Origin: Bacteroidales bacterium
Lineage (GTDB): Bacteria > Bacteroidota > Bacteroidia > Bacteroidales > UBA10428
Length of the DNA: 64,000 bases
NCBI GenBank assembly: GCA_016928305.1
Contig: JAFGKY010000089.1
Coordinates: forward strand, 1-64,000
Direction: 5' to 3'
Numbering within the stretch: the stretch's first letter is position 1; each line of letters opens with the position of its first letter. This document shows, one piece after another, positions 18,146 to 27,768 of the stretch. The notes under the pieces were generated by a model that was given only the letters and a program-made list of their open reading frames with translations, searched no databases and was not told where the DNA came from. Position numbers and translations under genes: made by a program.

Positions 18146-20071
18146 ATGAGCAAGATTATCGGTATTGATTTAGGCACAACCAATTCATGTGTTTCTGTAA
18201 TGGAAGGGAATGAGCCGGTTGTTATTCCCAACAGCGAAGGAAAACGTACAACTCCCTCCATGGTTGCATTTCTCGATAATGGTGAGCGCAAGGTAGGTGA
18301 TCCTGCAAAAAGGCAGGCAATCACCAATCCGGTTAAAACCGTATTCTCCATTAAACGGTTTATGGGGGAAACCTATGACAAAGTGTCAAAAGAAATTGCC
18401 CGGGTCACATACAAAGTGGTAAAAGGTGAAAACAATACGCCGCGTGTACAGATCGAGGACCGGAAATATACTCCACAGGAAATTTCAGCCATGATCCTTC
18501 AGAAAATGAAAAAGACCGCAGAAGACTATCTGGGACATGAAGTAAATGAAGCTGTTATAACCGTTCCGGCATACTTCAGTGATTCACAACGTCAGGCAAC
18601 CAAAGAAGCTGGTGAAATTGCCGGGCTAAAGGTAAAAAGGATCATAAACGAGCCAACAGCAGCATCCCTTGCTTACGGTCTTGATAAGAAAAACAAGGAC
18701 ATGAAAGTTGCCGTATTTGACCTTGGAGGCGGGACTTTCGATATTTCAATTCTTGAACTTGGCGATGGTGTTTTTGAAGTTAAATCGACCAACGGTGATA
18801 CCCATCTTGGCGGTGATGATTTTGACCATTGTGTTATCGACTGGCTTGCAGAGCAATTCAAGAAAGATGAAGGCATTGATCTGAGGAAAGACCCGATGGC
18901 CATGCAGCGGCTGAAAGAAGCTGCTGAGAAAGCGAAAATCGAGTTATCAAGTTCAACATCCACAGAGATTAATCTTCCCTATATCATGCCGGTAGATGGT
19001 ATACCCAAACACCTTGTAAAAACACTGACAAGGGCAAAATTTGAGAGTCTTATTGACTCCCTGGTTCAGACAACGATTGAACCCTGCCGTAAAGCAATAA
19101 AAGATGCAGGATTATCAACTTCAGATATCGATGAGGTAATTCTGGTTGGAGGATCAACGCGCATACCTGTCATTCAGGATACGGTTGAAAAACTCTTTGG
19201 GAGGAAACCATCCAAGGGGGTCAACCCCGACGAGGTTGTTGCTGTCGGAGCTGCCATCCAGGGAGGCGTGCTCACGGGTGAAGTTAAGGATATCTTGCTG
19301 CTGGATGTCACACCGCTGTCCCTTGGTATCGAAACCCTTGGTGGTGTTACAACCCGTCTGATAGAAGCTAACACAACAATACCCACAAAGAAAACCGAAA
19401 CCTTCACCACGGCTTCGGATAACCAGCCTTCAGTAGAAATTCACATATTGCAGGGCGAACGTCCTATGGCATCGGATAACAAAACCATCGGACGCTTCCA
19501 CCTCGATGGCATTCCACCTGCCCCAAGAGGTATCCCGCAGATTGAAGTGACTTTTGATATCGACGCAAACGGCATCCTTCATGTTTCAGCAAAAGACAAG
19601 GGTACCGGTAAACAACAAAGCATCCGCATCGAAGCATCGACCGGCCTTTCCCAGGAAGAAATTGACCGGATGAAGAACGAGGCTAAGGCACATGAAGCAG
19701 ATGATAAGCAGCGGCGAGAACGCGTTGATAAAATGAATGCAGCCGACAGCCTGATATTCCAGACGGAAAAGCAACTGAAAGAATTCGGTGACAAATTACC
19801 GGACGACAAAAAAGCACCCATTGAGCAGGCACTTACTAAGCTTAAAGAAGCCCATAAGAGCCAGGATATAGCTGCCATTGATGCTGCCACAGCTGAACTC
19901 ACATCGGTATGGCAGGCTGCTTCAGAAGAGCTCTATAAAGCCAGTCAGGCAGGCGCTGCAGCATCCGGCGAACAAACTGCTGATGCAGGTGCCGAGGCAT
20001 CCTCATCGCAGCAATCCGATAAAAAGGGCAATGACGAAGTAACGGATGTGGACTTTGAAGAAGTGAAGTAA
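18146..20071 (+). CDS. dnaK: Hsp70 chaperone DnaK
   Basis: The ATP-dependent cytosolic chaperone that works with DnaJ and GrpE on nascent and misfolded proteins. The 641 residues contain the phosphate-1 motif GIDLGTTNS, the phosphate-2 motif [20 protein letters not shown], the linker [14 protein letters not shown], a substrate-binding domain and an Ala/Gln-rich lid ending [12 protein letters not shown], the usual DnaK tail. The start follows a very A-rich leader, typical of Bacteroidota. No grpE, dnaJ or hrcA neighbour: it is monocistronic, closed by a strong terminator. Upstream lies a repeat-packed region with a weak sigma-54-like site and no CIRCE. Confidence 0.98.
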   Translation: MSKIIGIDLGTTNSCVSVMEGNEPVVIPNSEGKRTTPSMVAFLDNGERKVGDPAKRQAITNPVKTVFSIKRFMGETYDKVSKEIARVTYKVVKGENNTPRVQIEDRKYTPQEISAMILQKMKKTAEDYLGHEVNEAVITVPAYFSDSQRQATKEAGEIAGLKVKRIINEPTAASLAYGLDKKNKDMKVAVFDLGGGTFDISILELGDGVFEVKSTNGDTHLGGDDFDHCVIDWLAEQFKKDEGIDLRKDPMAMQRLKEAAEKAKIELSSSTSTEINLPYIMPVDGIPKHLVKTLTRAKFESLIDSLVQTTIEPCRKAIKDAGLSTSDIDEVILVGGSTRIPVIQDTVEKLFGRKPSKGVNPDEVVAVGAAIQGGVLTGEVKDILLLDVTPLSLGIETLGGVTTRLIEANTTIPTKKTETFTTASDNQPSVEIHILQGERPMASDNKTIGRFHLDGIPPAPRGIPQIEVTFDIDANGILHVSAKDKGTGKQQSIRIEASTGLSQEEIDRMKNEAKAHEADDKQRRERVDKMNAADSLIFQTEKQLKEFGDKLPDDKKAPIEQALTKLKEAHKSQDIAAIDAATAELTSVWQAASEELYKASQAGAAASGEQTADAGAEASSSQQSDKKGNDEVTDVDFEEVK

Positions 20072-20087
20072 GATCATATTCCATATA

Positions 20088-20122
20088 CAAAAAGGCTGTA
20101 CCCGCGTGTACAGCCTTTTTTA
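20088..20122 (+). terminator. Intrinsic terminator of dnaK
   Basis: AAGGCTGTAC (20092-20101) pairs with GTACAGCCTT (20108-20117) around a 6-base loop, followed by a run of T. The A-run on the left makes it potentially bidirectional. Confidence 0.93.
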
Positions 20123-20267
20123 TTCATGCTGTCGGACACAAAAAAAACTTCCATCCCGGCGTTCAGAATATGTGCAAGTCATAGCTGGTGACCGGAAGGC
20201 AGCGCAATAAGGTTTATGGATTAATGTCACTTTTTTTTTACTAACTTTAACGCATAATGCAACTTCA

Positions 20268-21074
20268 ATGAACAATCGTGTCTTTTTATCATTTCTCCTG
20301 TTTTCCGGATTGCACACAGTGGTATTGCATGCACAATCCGACACCGTTTTTAATCGGTTTGACGCTAATGGTTTGAAGCAGGGATATTGGAAGAAATATT
20401 ATTCCAATGGAAATCTTATGTATAAGGGCTTCTTCAAAGATAACAAACCATTAGGTGAAATGTCCAGGTATTACGAAGACGGGGCCCTTAAGGTATTGAT
20501 GTTGTTCACAGGAGAAAATGACTGTGCCCGGTCAACCTTGTATTATCAAAATGGTAAACTGGCGGCCAAAGGTAATTATATTGGCACAGTTAAAGACAGT
20601 ACATGGGAATATTACAGTTATTACGACCAGTCCATTAAAGCCAGGGAAACATACAACCGGGGCATGAAAAATGGCTTTGCTTATCATTTTTTCCCCGACG
20701 GCAGTGTTTCTGAGAAGACAGAATGGAAAGATAATATGAAGCACGGAATATGGGAACAATATTATCCCAACAAGGTTATGATGATAAAAGGAAGTTATAA
20801 AGAAGGCAGACTTAACGGACCTTTTATTGTCTCGGATGAAAAAGGAGGTATTTCTGTACGGGGTCATTTTCTTAACAATCTCCGGCATGATAAATGGATT
20901 TTTTATAAAGACTACGGAACCGTTGATGTCGAAATAATCTATAACCAGGGGATACCTGAACAGGAGGATGTGCTCACCGAAAAGCAAAAAGAAATCCTGA
21001 AGATGATAGATGAAAACCAGGGCAAGTATGATGAGCCTGATGAAACCAATTTTATGCAGCGTGGTAATCTGTGA
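20268..21074 (+). CDS. Secreted MORN/YwqK-like repeat protein
   Basis: A signal peptide (residues 1-23, ending LHAQ) is followed by seven or so MORN-like repeats of about 24 residues: GLKQGYWKKYYSNGNLMYKG, FFKDNKPLGEMSRYYEDGAL, NYIGTVKDSTWEYY and so on. These beta-hairpin repeats are often labelled YwqK-family antitoxin by databases, but the signal peptide and absence of a toxin gene argue against that. The role is probably structural or binding in the periplasm or at the surface. The downstream subtilase gene overlaps its end by 14 bp. Confidence 0.82.
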   Translation: MNNRVFLSFLLFSGLHTVVLHAQSDTVFNRFDANGLKQGYWKKYYSNGNLMYKGFFKDNKPLGEMSRYYEDGALKVLMLFTGENDCARSTLYYQNGKLAAKGNYIGTVKDSTWEYYSYYDQSIKARETYNRGMKNGFAYHFFPDGSVSEKTEWKDNMKHGIWEQYYPNKVMMIKGSYKEGRLNGPFIVSDEKGGISVRGHFLNNLRHDKWIFYKDYGTVDVEIIYNQGIPEQEDVLTEKQKEILKMIDENQGKYDEPDETNFMQRGNL

Positions 21075-22740
21075 AACGGAGACTCACATTTTCCGTTTTC
21101 TTGTTATCGTTCTGCTTCTTACGGCATACGTTGCTTCTGTTGACATATTGTATGCACAGGAGGAGACAGCCCCGGGAAAATACAGGATTGAATTCACCGA
21201 CAAAGATAACAGCCCTTTCTCCCTTGAGAAACCCGCAGAATTTCTTTCTCCAAGAGCATTGCAGCGTCGTCAAAAACAAAATATCCCGCTGGATGATAAA
21301 GACATTCCTGTAAATCCTGACTATATCGATATAATCCGGTCATTCGGTGTGAGGATCCTGATTGTTTCAAGGTGGTTCAATGCTGTTACTATTGCCAATG
21401 CCGATACGACAGTTCTTGCCAGTATTATGAACCTGCCTTTTGTAAAGCAAGGAATACCTGCCTATCTGTCATTGTATCATGCAACAGAAAAAGATCGCGT
21501 GGCCGGTATACCCGATGAAACATCAGCAATTGATTACGGGTATTCTGCCCATCAGATTGCGATCCATAACGGTGACAAGCTGCATGATGCAGGTTATACA
21601 GGGAAAGGGATTCATATAGCCGTCATTGATGCAGGTTTTCACGATGTGGACAATCACGTTGCCTTCAGCAAAATATGGCTTGAAAACAGGATGTTGGGAT
21701 ACCGCGATTTTGTCAATCCCGGTTCATCATTTTTTGATGAACACACCCACGGGAAAACGGTCTTGTCGGTTATCGGAGGCCTGATTCCGGAGTATTTCTG
21801 CGGAACTGCTCCTGATGCCAGCTTTTGGTTGCTGCGTTCAGAGGACGTAAGTACTGAATACAGGATCGAGGAGGATAACTGGATCGCCGCAGCCGAATTT
21901 GCCGACAGCGCCGGTGTTGATATTATAAACACTTCACTGGGTTACTCAACTTTCAGTAATCCGTCTCAAGATTATACCTATGCTGACATGGATGGTAATT
22001 CAACACGTATTTCAATAGCTGCAGATATAGCTGCTTCCAGGGGTATACTGGTAGTTGTCAGTGCCGGTAATGAAGGTTCATCATTATGGCGGCACATTAC
22101 AGCACCTTCTGATGCTGACAGTATACTGTCGGTAGGAGCCATCGATTCTTTCCTTGTCATTGCGTCCTTCAGTGGACAGGGCCCCAGTTACGACAAACGG
22201 GTAAAACCCGATATCTGCGCCATGGGAGTCAGGACATATGGTATAGGTACTGCCGGTGCCCTTTCACGATCCAATGGCACATCATTCTCGGCTCCTATCA
22301 TAAGTGGTCTTGCAGCCTGTTTGTGGCAAGCCAATCCGGAAGCAGGTGTAATGGATATCCAGCAGGCCATCCGGGAAAGTGCTGACCGCTATAACCAACC
22401 CGATACGCTGTACGGATATGGAATACCGGACTTCAACCTGGCCGGTATTTTATTGAAAAGGCGCATAATTGACCCCGATCCGGAAAATCCTGTCACTGTC
22501 TTTCCCAATCCTTTTTTCGATGAGATCTATATCTGGCTGAACAAAAAAGAAGCTTCGGAAATTACCGTTACATTGTATGACCTGTCCGGCAGGGCAGTAT
22601 ATATAAAAAACCAGACAATAACGGAAAACGAAGAATATTTGAAAGTAGATAACCGGTTGAACATGCTTCCCCAGGGAATGTACCTGATGAATATCAGAGT
22701 AGACAACTGGCAACATATCACACGATTATTGAAACTGTAA
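21061..22740 (+). CDS. Secreted subtilisin-like serine protease (S8) with T9SS sorting domain
   Basis: The catalytic triad is visible: Asp in AVIDAGFHDVDNH, His in EHTHGKT, Ser in NGTSFSAP, plus the oxyanion Asn in VVSAGNEG. A signal peptide ends DILYAQ and a propeptide-like segment of about 130 residues precedes the catalytic domain. The C-terminus is a T9SS type A domain (VFPNPFFDEIYIWL through MYLMNIRVDNW). I choose the GTG at 21061, which gives a normal signal peptide and a 14-bp overlap with the upstream gene; an in-frame ATG at 21010 would add 17 residues with a 65-bp overlap. The protein is expected to be exported and cleaved at the surface. Confidence 0.9.
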   Translation: MVICETETHIFRFLVIVLLLTAYVASVDILYAQEETAPGKYRIEFTDKDNSPFSLEKPAEFLSPRALQRRQKQNIPLDDKDIPVNPDYIDIIRSFGVRILIVSRWFNAVTIANADTTVLASIMNLPFVKQGIPAYLSLYHATEKDRVAGIPDETSAIDYGYSAHQIAIHNGDKLHDAGYTGKGIHIAVIDAGFHDVDNHVAFSKIWLENRMLGYRDFVNPGSSFFDEHTHGKTVLSVIGGLIPEYFCGTAPDASFWLLRSEDVSTEYRIEEDNWIAAAEFADSAGVDIINTSLGYSTFSNPSQDYTYADMDGNSTRISIAADIAASRGILVVVSAGNEGSSLWRHITAPSDADSILSVGAIDSFLVIASFSGQGPSYDKRVKPDICAMGVRTYGIGTAGALSRSNGTSFSAPIISGLAACLWQANPEAGVMDIQQAIRESADRYNQPDTLYGYGIPDFNLAGILLKRRIIDPDPENPVTVFPNPFFDEIYIWLNKKEASEITVTLYDLSGRAVYIKNQTITENEEYLKVDNRLNMLPQGMYLMNIRVDNWQHITRLLKL

Positions 22741-22741
22741 T

Positions 22742-24142
22742 ATGCAGGAAGAACATATAACCCTGTTTGAACTTAACAGCCTGATCAAAGGATCGCTGAA
22801 GAAGGCTTTCCCTGATTCTTACTGGATAATAGCCGAAATCAGTGAACTGAAAGTCAATTACAGCGGTCATTGCTACCTTGAACTTGTGGAAAAGAATACC
22901 AACAGCGAAACCCTGAAGGCAAAAGCCAGGGCAACCATCTGGTCTTCTGTCTTCAGGATGATACAACCCTATTTTGAGACGACAACCCGTACAAAATTAG
23001 CAGCAGGATTAAAAATAATGGTAAAAGCGACTGTTGAATTTCACGAACTGTATGGTCTCAGTCTGAATATTACCGATATTGAACCCCGTTTTACACTGGG
23101 AGAACTAGCCCGACGCAAGCAGGAAGTGATTGACCGGTTAAAAGCTGAAGGCGTGTTCGAACTGAACAAGCAGCAAATACTGCCCCGTCTGCCCAAAACG
23201 ATTGCTGTCATATCATCGGAAACAGCTGCCGGTTATGGAGATTTCAGGAATCAGTTGCTTTGCAATCCATACGGTTATGCTTTTTACCTGCGGCTCTTCC
23301 CTGCTGTTATGCAGGGTGATGAAGCTGAGGTCTCCATAGTCAGCGCCATGGAGAGTGTTTTCCGATACGAGGATTTCTTTGATGCTCTTGTAATCATCAG
23401 GGGAGGAGGTGCACAATCGGATTTAAGCTGTTTCAATGGTTACTGGATTGCTTCTCATATTGCCCAGTTTTCGTTACCGGTTTTAACCGGGATCGGGCAC
23501 GAACAGGATGAGACGATAGCTGATATGGTAGCCCATACAAGGTTAAAAACACCTACGGCTGTCGCTGAATTTCTGCTGGCCAGATTCCAGGAAGAGGAAG
23601 CGTTTCAGCAAGAGTTATCTTCATCGATGGTAGAAGTGTCACGGGATATTATTCTCACACAGAATAACAGGCTCATGAAACTGGCTTTGACCATTAAGCC
23701 TCTTGTACTGTCGCTGGTGGAAGGCAACCGGAAAAGACTTGCCATAGCATCCGTAATGATAGAAAATACTTCTTCAGCTGTCGTTTCCGGATTTATGAAC
23801 AAGATTGCACTCATGCAGTTCCGGGTCCTTTCTTCCTCAAAACAGTACTTTCGGGATCTGGGGCATATGGTTTTGATGATTAAAAAGAACCTGATGAATG
23901 TAATACCTGCGTATATGACACAACAAATGTTCCGGACAGGAGTGCTTGCAAACAAAGTCCATTATAACGACCCTGTCAACGTGCTGAAACGGGGTTATTC
24001 CATTACACTTTTTCAGGGTAAACCGATAAAAAATGCGGGAGAAGTGAAAGAAGGAGACACCGTTGACACGATGTTGCACGAAGGAAAATTAACAAGCACA
24101 ATAATAGAAAAAAGCCAGACAAACCCGTCTGACAATAACTGA
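22742..24142 (+). CDS. xseA: Exodeoxyribonuclease VII large subunit
   Basis: XseA with XseB forms exonuclease VII, which degrades single-stranded DNA in both directions. An N-terminal OB fold (about 1-110) is followed by the nuclease core with GGGAQSDLSCFN and GIGHEQDETIADMVAHTRLKTPTAVAEFL, then a long helical region and a C-terminal strand (VLKRGYSITLFQGKPIKNAGEVKEGD). At 466 residues it matches the family. The gene begins 1 bp after the subtilase stop, which suggests transcriptional linkage to the secreted-protein genes, and xseB follows after 67 bp. Confidence 0.95.
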   Translation: MQEEHITLFELNSLIKGSLKKAFPDSYWIIAEISELKVNYSGHCYLELVEKNTNSETLKAKARATIWSSVFRMIQPYFETTTRTKLAAGLKIMVKATVEFHELYGLSLNITDIEPRFTLGELARRKQEVIDRLKAEGVFELNKQQILPRLPKTIAVISSETAAGYGDFRNQLLCNPYGYAFYLRLFPAVMQGDEAEVSIVSAMESVFRYEDFFDALVIIRGGGAQSDLSCFNGYWIASHIAQFSLPVLTGIGHEQDETIADMVAHTRLKTPTAVAEFLLARFQEEEAFQQELSSSMVEVSRDIILTQNNRLMKLALTIKPLVLSLVEGNRKRLAIASVMIENTSSAVVSGFMNKIALMQFRVLSSSKQYFRDLGHMVLMIKKNLMNVIPAYMTQQMFRTGVLANKVHYNDPVNVLKRGYSITLFQGKPIKNAGEVKEGDTVDTMLHEGKLTSTIIEKSQTNPSDNN

Positions 24143-24170
24143 CTGAAAGTTAACTGATTAAAATTCATAG

Positions 24171-24202
24171 ATCGACAAATCATCAAATCAACAAATCATC
24201 AA
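24171..24202. repeat. Octamer repeats ATCATCAA/ATCAACAA x4 before xseB
   Basis: Four 8-mers (ATCGACAA, ATCATCAA, ATCAACAA, ATCATCAA) end 7 bp before the xseB ATG. The unit resembles the coding-strand octamer ACAAAATC upstream of panB. Confidence 0.85.
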
Positions 24203-24209
24203 ATATATT

Positions 24210-24419
24210 ATGGCAAAGAATAATCTTACTTATGAACAGGCACTGAGCAGGATTGAAGAAATAATCAGCAAAATAGAAGCCGGTGAGCTGAACGTAGATG
24301 ATCTGGCAAAACATGTTAAAGAAGCTTCCGATTTACTGAAATTCTGTAAAGGCAAATTATTTGAAACCGAGAAGGAAATTGAGAAGATTCTGAAGGATAT
24401 GGAGGGGGAGGAAGAGTAG
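24210..24419 (+). CDS. xseB: Exodeoxyribonuclease VII small subunit
   Basis: Small helical subunit of exonuclease VII. The 69 residues contain the family core LTYEQALSRIEEIISKIEAG and LLKFCKGKLFETEKEIEKIL. It lies directly after xseA. The leader carries an A-rich octamer array in place of a Shine-Dalgarno site. Confidence 0.95.
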   Translation: MAKNNLTYEQALSRIEEIISKIEAGELNVDDLAKHVKEASDLLKFCKGKLFETEKEIEKILKDMEGEEE

Positions 24420-24422
24420 GTA

Positions 24423-24478
24423 GTTCACTGTTCACTATTCACTATTCACTATTCACTATTCACTATTCACTATTCACT
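24423..24478. repeat. Tandem heptamer array, GTTCACT x2 + ATTCACT x6
   Basis: Eight units fill the whole gap between xseB (plus) and the DUF4249 gene (minus). The last unit supplies part of the DUF4249 stop codon (24477-24479). Confidence 0.95.
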
Positions 24479-25343
24479 ATTTACTTCCCCTTCTTGATGT
24501 GGCATAAAAATAACGGGATATTCGCTTTACATCCGATGCCCTGAAATAACCCCGGGCTCCGTTAGTCATATTGCTGGGCACGTTGGCAGGCGGACCGTCC
24601 CATGGTGAACCACGCCAGAGCGTTTCGAGCATCAGGCCAGTCATGTATTCATAATAGGTTTCGGATACGGATTGCATTTCCAGGGTCACTTTCATAGAGT
24701 CACCGATAAATTCATCTTCAGCAATTAAATGAGTAGTCAGGCCATTGATATAGTTGCCATTCACAAATTCGTCCGAGGCAAAAACAACTTCTGATATGGA
24801 ATCGGTACAAAGCGAATCATTGAGGTACAGGTAATACAAATAGTAATCCCCTATTGGGTCCGGTTCCTGTGCATAAAAAAGCAGGTCGTATCCAAAATAG
24901 TCAAAGCCGAAAAAGCCGTGATTGTAATTATCTGTCTGGGCAATTGAATCAATGTCAGCACAGTATGACAGTTCTTCCGTCCCGGAGAAGGTTCTTCCAT
25001 CGGGCAGGCTGATATGAAGTGTATAGGATTTCCCTACTTCACCATATACATCGGGACGGGTCACATAAATTCCCGGGTGGTCTTCCATCTCAGTCAGGTC
25101 GAAAGTTGAGATTCCATCGGTAATAGCCACCGTCGCACGGGAGATCATATCCTGAGGAAGCTTCTTAAAAAAATCACCCGTCCATGATAACATGACCTGA
25201 TGAGCTGTGGTATCGGTTGTTATCATGCCTTCCACCACAAGGGTTTTTTCACTGTCTCCCTGAAACTGAATATCCATTATCTCTTCACATCCGGATAATA
25301 ACAAGATCAAGAAATAAACTGGATATATGCGTTTTCTGTGCAT
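24477..25343 (-). CDS. DUF4249 outer-membrane lipoprotein
   Basis: The signal peptide ends in a lipobox (FLILLLSGC; lipidated Cys at about 19). The mature 270 residues have the DUF4249 layout: LVVEGMITTD near the start, a beta-rich middle and the C-terminal NVPSNMTNGARGYF motif that recurs as NVPTNFRHGIRGWF in the second copy at 43337-44146. DUF4249 proteins occur beside TonB receptors in Bacteroidota; by position they may be substrate-binding partners, in the place SusD takes in other systems. Last gene of the eight-gene sigma-factor operon, 6 bp after the receptor. Its stop codon lies within a heptamer array. Confidence 0.88.
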   Translation of the reverse strand: MHRKRIYPVYFLILLLSGCEEIMDIQFQGDSEKTLVVEGMITTDTTAHQVMLSWTGDFFKKLPQDMISRATVAITDGISTFDLTEMEDHPGIYVTRPDVYGEVGKSYTLHISLPDGRTFSGTEELSYCADIDSIAQTDNYNHGFFGFDYFGYDLLFYAQEPDPIGDYYLYYLYLNDSLCTDSISEVVFASDEFVNGNYINGLTTHLIAEDEFIGDSMKVTLEMQSVSETYYEYMTGLMLETLWRGSPWDGPPANVPSNMTNGARGYFRASDVKRISRYFYATSRRGSK

Positions 25344-25349
25344 GGCCGT

Positions 25350-27695
25350 CTAAAAATTGATATTGAAAGTAAGCGTGGGAATAATGGGAAACAGGTACAA
25401 TTTCACAACCTCTACCTCCGATCCGGTGAGATCATCCCTTTCGCCATAACTCAGGCTTTTATCCCTGAAGTAAACAGCAAAAGCATTATGGCGGTTATAA
25501 ACATTATATACCGATAGGTTCAGGTTACCTTTCAGCCGCGATATCATGAAATTCCAGTTAACAGAGAGATCCATACGGTGGTAAGCAGTGCCCGGGATCC
25601 TTGTCCCTCCCCGTTCAGAATATTCGGGTACCCATATGCCTCCGTAGTAATAACCGGCCCGGGGTACGGTAACAGGATTTGCCGATGAATAGACCCAGTT
25701 GATTGCAGCATCAAAGCGTTTACTGATTTCATATTGAATTACCACGGAAATGTTATGTGGTTTGTCGTATGGCGGCGGGAACTCCTTACCATAGTTTATT
25801 TCCGGTATATGTCTACGGGTATGTATGTAGGCATAACTTATCCATCCGTTCAGTTTCCCACTCTCTTTCCGTATCATAAATTCAGCTCCGTAAGATTCTG
25901 TTGTGCCAATTCTCAGTTCACCTTCAAGAAAAGTATTAGGAACCAGTTGTGCATGATCCTTGAAATCGATCGAATTTTTCAATTTCTTATAAAAGACTTC
26001 CACAGACACTTCTATAGAATTTCTCAGGAAATTCCTGAAATATCCCAACGCCACCTGGTCTGCCAGTTGCGGCTTCACATTTGGGCTGCAGGAAAACCAC
26101 ATGTCAAGTGGGAAAGTGGCGGTTGAATTGGAAGCCAGGTGAAGATATTGTGCCATGCGATTGTAACCGGCTTTCAGCGAGCTTTTATCGCCCAGCATAT
26201 ACCGTATTCCCAGCCGCGGTTCCAGGTTACCGTATGTATTGAACACATCCCATTCTTCATACAGCAAGGTATCATTCACGTTATGATCCCTATCATAGCC
26301 ATATACCGTTGCCGGGCCAATGTTATTAAACAGTGAAAAACGCAAACCATATTGAAGGGATAACCTGGATCCAATCTTTTGTTCATTACCAAGAAAAAGT
26401 GCGCTTTCAATACTATGCACATCGGGATAATCGATGGAATTGATGAAACTTGTCTCCCCCATCTGTTCGGTAACACCCGGTCGGATAGTATGATAGATTA
26501 CCTGAAAGCCAAACTGAAGGGTATTGTTTGTATTCAGGTAAAAAGTATAATCGTTTTTCAGCCCCTTGTCGACGATATGTGATAGCCATTTAAATCCAAA
26601 TGTGCCCTGCGGAACACCAATTTCATAATCGAAATCACTGTATATCAGTGTCAGGTTGGAGAAAACACGTCCGCTGTAAGAATGGTTCCAGCGCAGGGTG
26701 CCGGTAGCATTGCCATAGTTCATCTGAAAAAGTTCACCAAAAGCGTTGACATCCCGGCCAAAATAACCTGAAATGAAAATACGGTTGTTTTCATTTATTT
26801 TAACGTTTACTTTGGCATTCAGATCATAGAAATAGAACTTACTTTCTTTGGCAAGGGTATCCTTGGCAAACAGAAGCATGAGGTCACTGTAAGTACGGCG
26901 TGCTGAAACAAGAAACGAAATTCTGTCTTTTAAAACCGGGCCTTCAACGGTGAGACGACTGGATATAAGGCCAATCCCGGCATTCCCGTGGATCTTTTGT
27001 GTGTTGCCCTCTTTCATTCTGACATCGAGGACGGATGATAGCCTGCCTCCGTATTCGGCAGGAATTCCTCCTTTGAACAACTCAACATTTTTAACGGCAT
27101 CACCATTGAAAACCGAAAAGAAACCAAAGAGGTGTGACGGGTTATATACAGTAGCACCATCGAGCAGTACCAAGTTCTGATCGGCATTGCCACCCCTCAC
27201 GTAAAATCCGCTTGATCCTTCCACACTTGTCTGTACACCCGGTAGCAACTGGATGGATTTAATGATGTCTGTTTCTCCCATCAGGTTGGGTATCTTTTTT
27301 ATTGTTTTTGCCTGAAGCGTTACCATGCCCATGTTGATTTCCCGGATGTTCCTGTCCTTCCGTTGGGCCGTAACCAGCACTTCCTGTATTTCACGGCTTT
27401 CCGGTTTCAGGATTATGTTTTGTTGTACATCACTGTTGAGCGTAAGTGGAATCTGATGAATTTCATAACCAATATAAGAATATACAAGCGTATAGGATCC
27501 TTTCGGCAGAGTAAGAGAATAAAATCCATAGGTATTGGATACCGTGCCCAATATGGTATTGGGGATATAGATATTCACTCCGATCAACATTTCACCGTTT
27601 TCATCGGAGACATATCCACTGATGGTATATTTTCCCTGATTATAAGAATAGAGAGGTATAAACAATAACAAAAAAACAAGGGGAATGACTTTCAT
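25350..27695 (-). CDS. TonB-dependent receptor with carboxypeptidase-regulatory-like N-terminal domain (no STN)
   Basis: An outer-membrane beta-barrel for active uptake driven by TonB. After the signal peptide (MKVIPLVFLLLFIPLYSYNQ) comes a carboxypeptidase D regulatory-like domain (ISGYVSDENGEMLIGVNIYI), then the plug domain (LPGVQTSVEGSSGFYVRGG, NLVLLDGATVYNPSHLFG, EYGGRLSSVLDVRMKEG) and the barrel to the C-terminus. It lacks an STN domain, unlike the second receptor at 44146, so direct signalling to a FecR-type anti-sigma is unlikely. I use the internal ATG at 27695; an upstream ATG at 27725 adds ten residues before the signal peptide. Coupled to the DUF4249 gene with 6 bp between. Confidence 0.9.
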   Translation of the reverse strand: MKVIPLVFLLLFIPLYSYNQGKYTISGYVSDENGEMLIGVNIYIPNTILGTVSNTYGFYSLTLPKGSYTLVYSYIGYEIHQIPLTLNSDVQQNIILKPESREIQEVLVTAQRKDRNIREINMGMVTLQAKTIKKIPNLMGETDIIKSIQLLPGVQTSVEGSSGFYVRGGNADQNLVLLDGATVYNPSHLFGFFSVFNGDAVKNVELFKGGIPAEYGGRLSSVLDVRMKEGNTQKIHGNAGIGLISSRLTVEGPVLKDRISFLVSARRTYSDLMLLFAKDTLAKESKFYFYDLNAKVNVKINENNRIFISGYFGRDVNAFGELFQMNYGNATGTLRWNHSYSGRVFSNLTLIYSDFDYEIGVPQGTFGFKWLSHIVDKGLKNDYTFYLNTNNTLQFGFQVIYHTIRPGVTEQMGETSFINSIDYPDVHSIESALFLGNEQKIGSRLSLQYGLRFSLFNNIGPATVYGYDRDHNVNDTLLYEEWDVFNTYGNLEPRLGIRYMLGDKSSLKAGYNRMAQYLHLASNSTATFPLDMWFSCSPNVKPQLADQVALGYFRNFLRNSIEVSVEVFYKKLKNSIDFKDHAQLVPNTFLEGELRIGTTESYGAEFMIRKESGKLNGWISYAYIHTRRHIPEINYGKEFPPPYDKPHNISVVIQYEISKRFDAAINWVYSSANPVTVPRAGYYYGGIWVPEYSERGGTRIPGTAYHRMDLSVNWNFMISRLKGNLNLSVYNVYNRHNAFAVYFRDKSLSYGERDDLTGSEVEVVKLYLFPIIPTLTFNINF

Positions 27696-27768
27696 TGGCA
27701 CAACAATAAACAGAAAACATAACATCCAAAGATATACGTTTCCTGTTTACTTATGATATAATGCAGAG

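Noticed and set aside
20268-21074. Toxin-antitoxin system from the YwqK-type repeats
   Set aside because: The protein is secreted and has no toxin partner; the name comes from a family label only.
24477-27695. SusC/SusD polysaccharide utilisation locus
   Set aside because: The lipoprotein is DUF4249, not SusD, and no glycoside hydrolase gene is in the operon.
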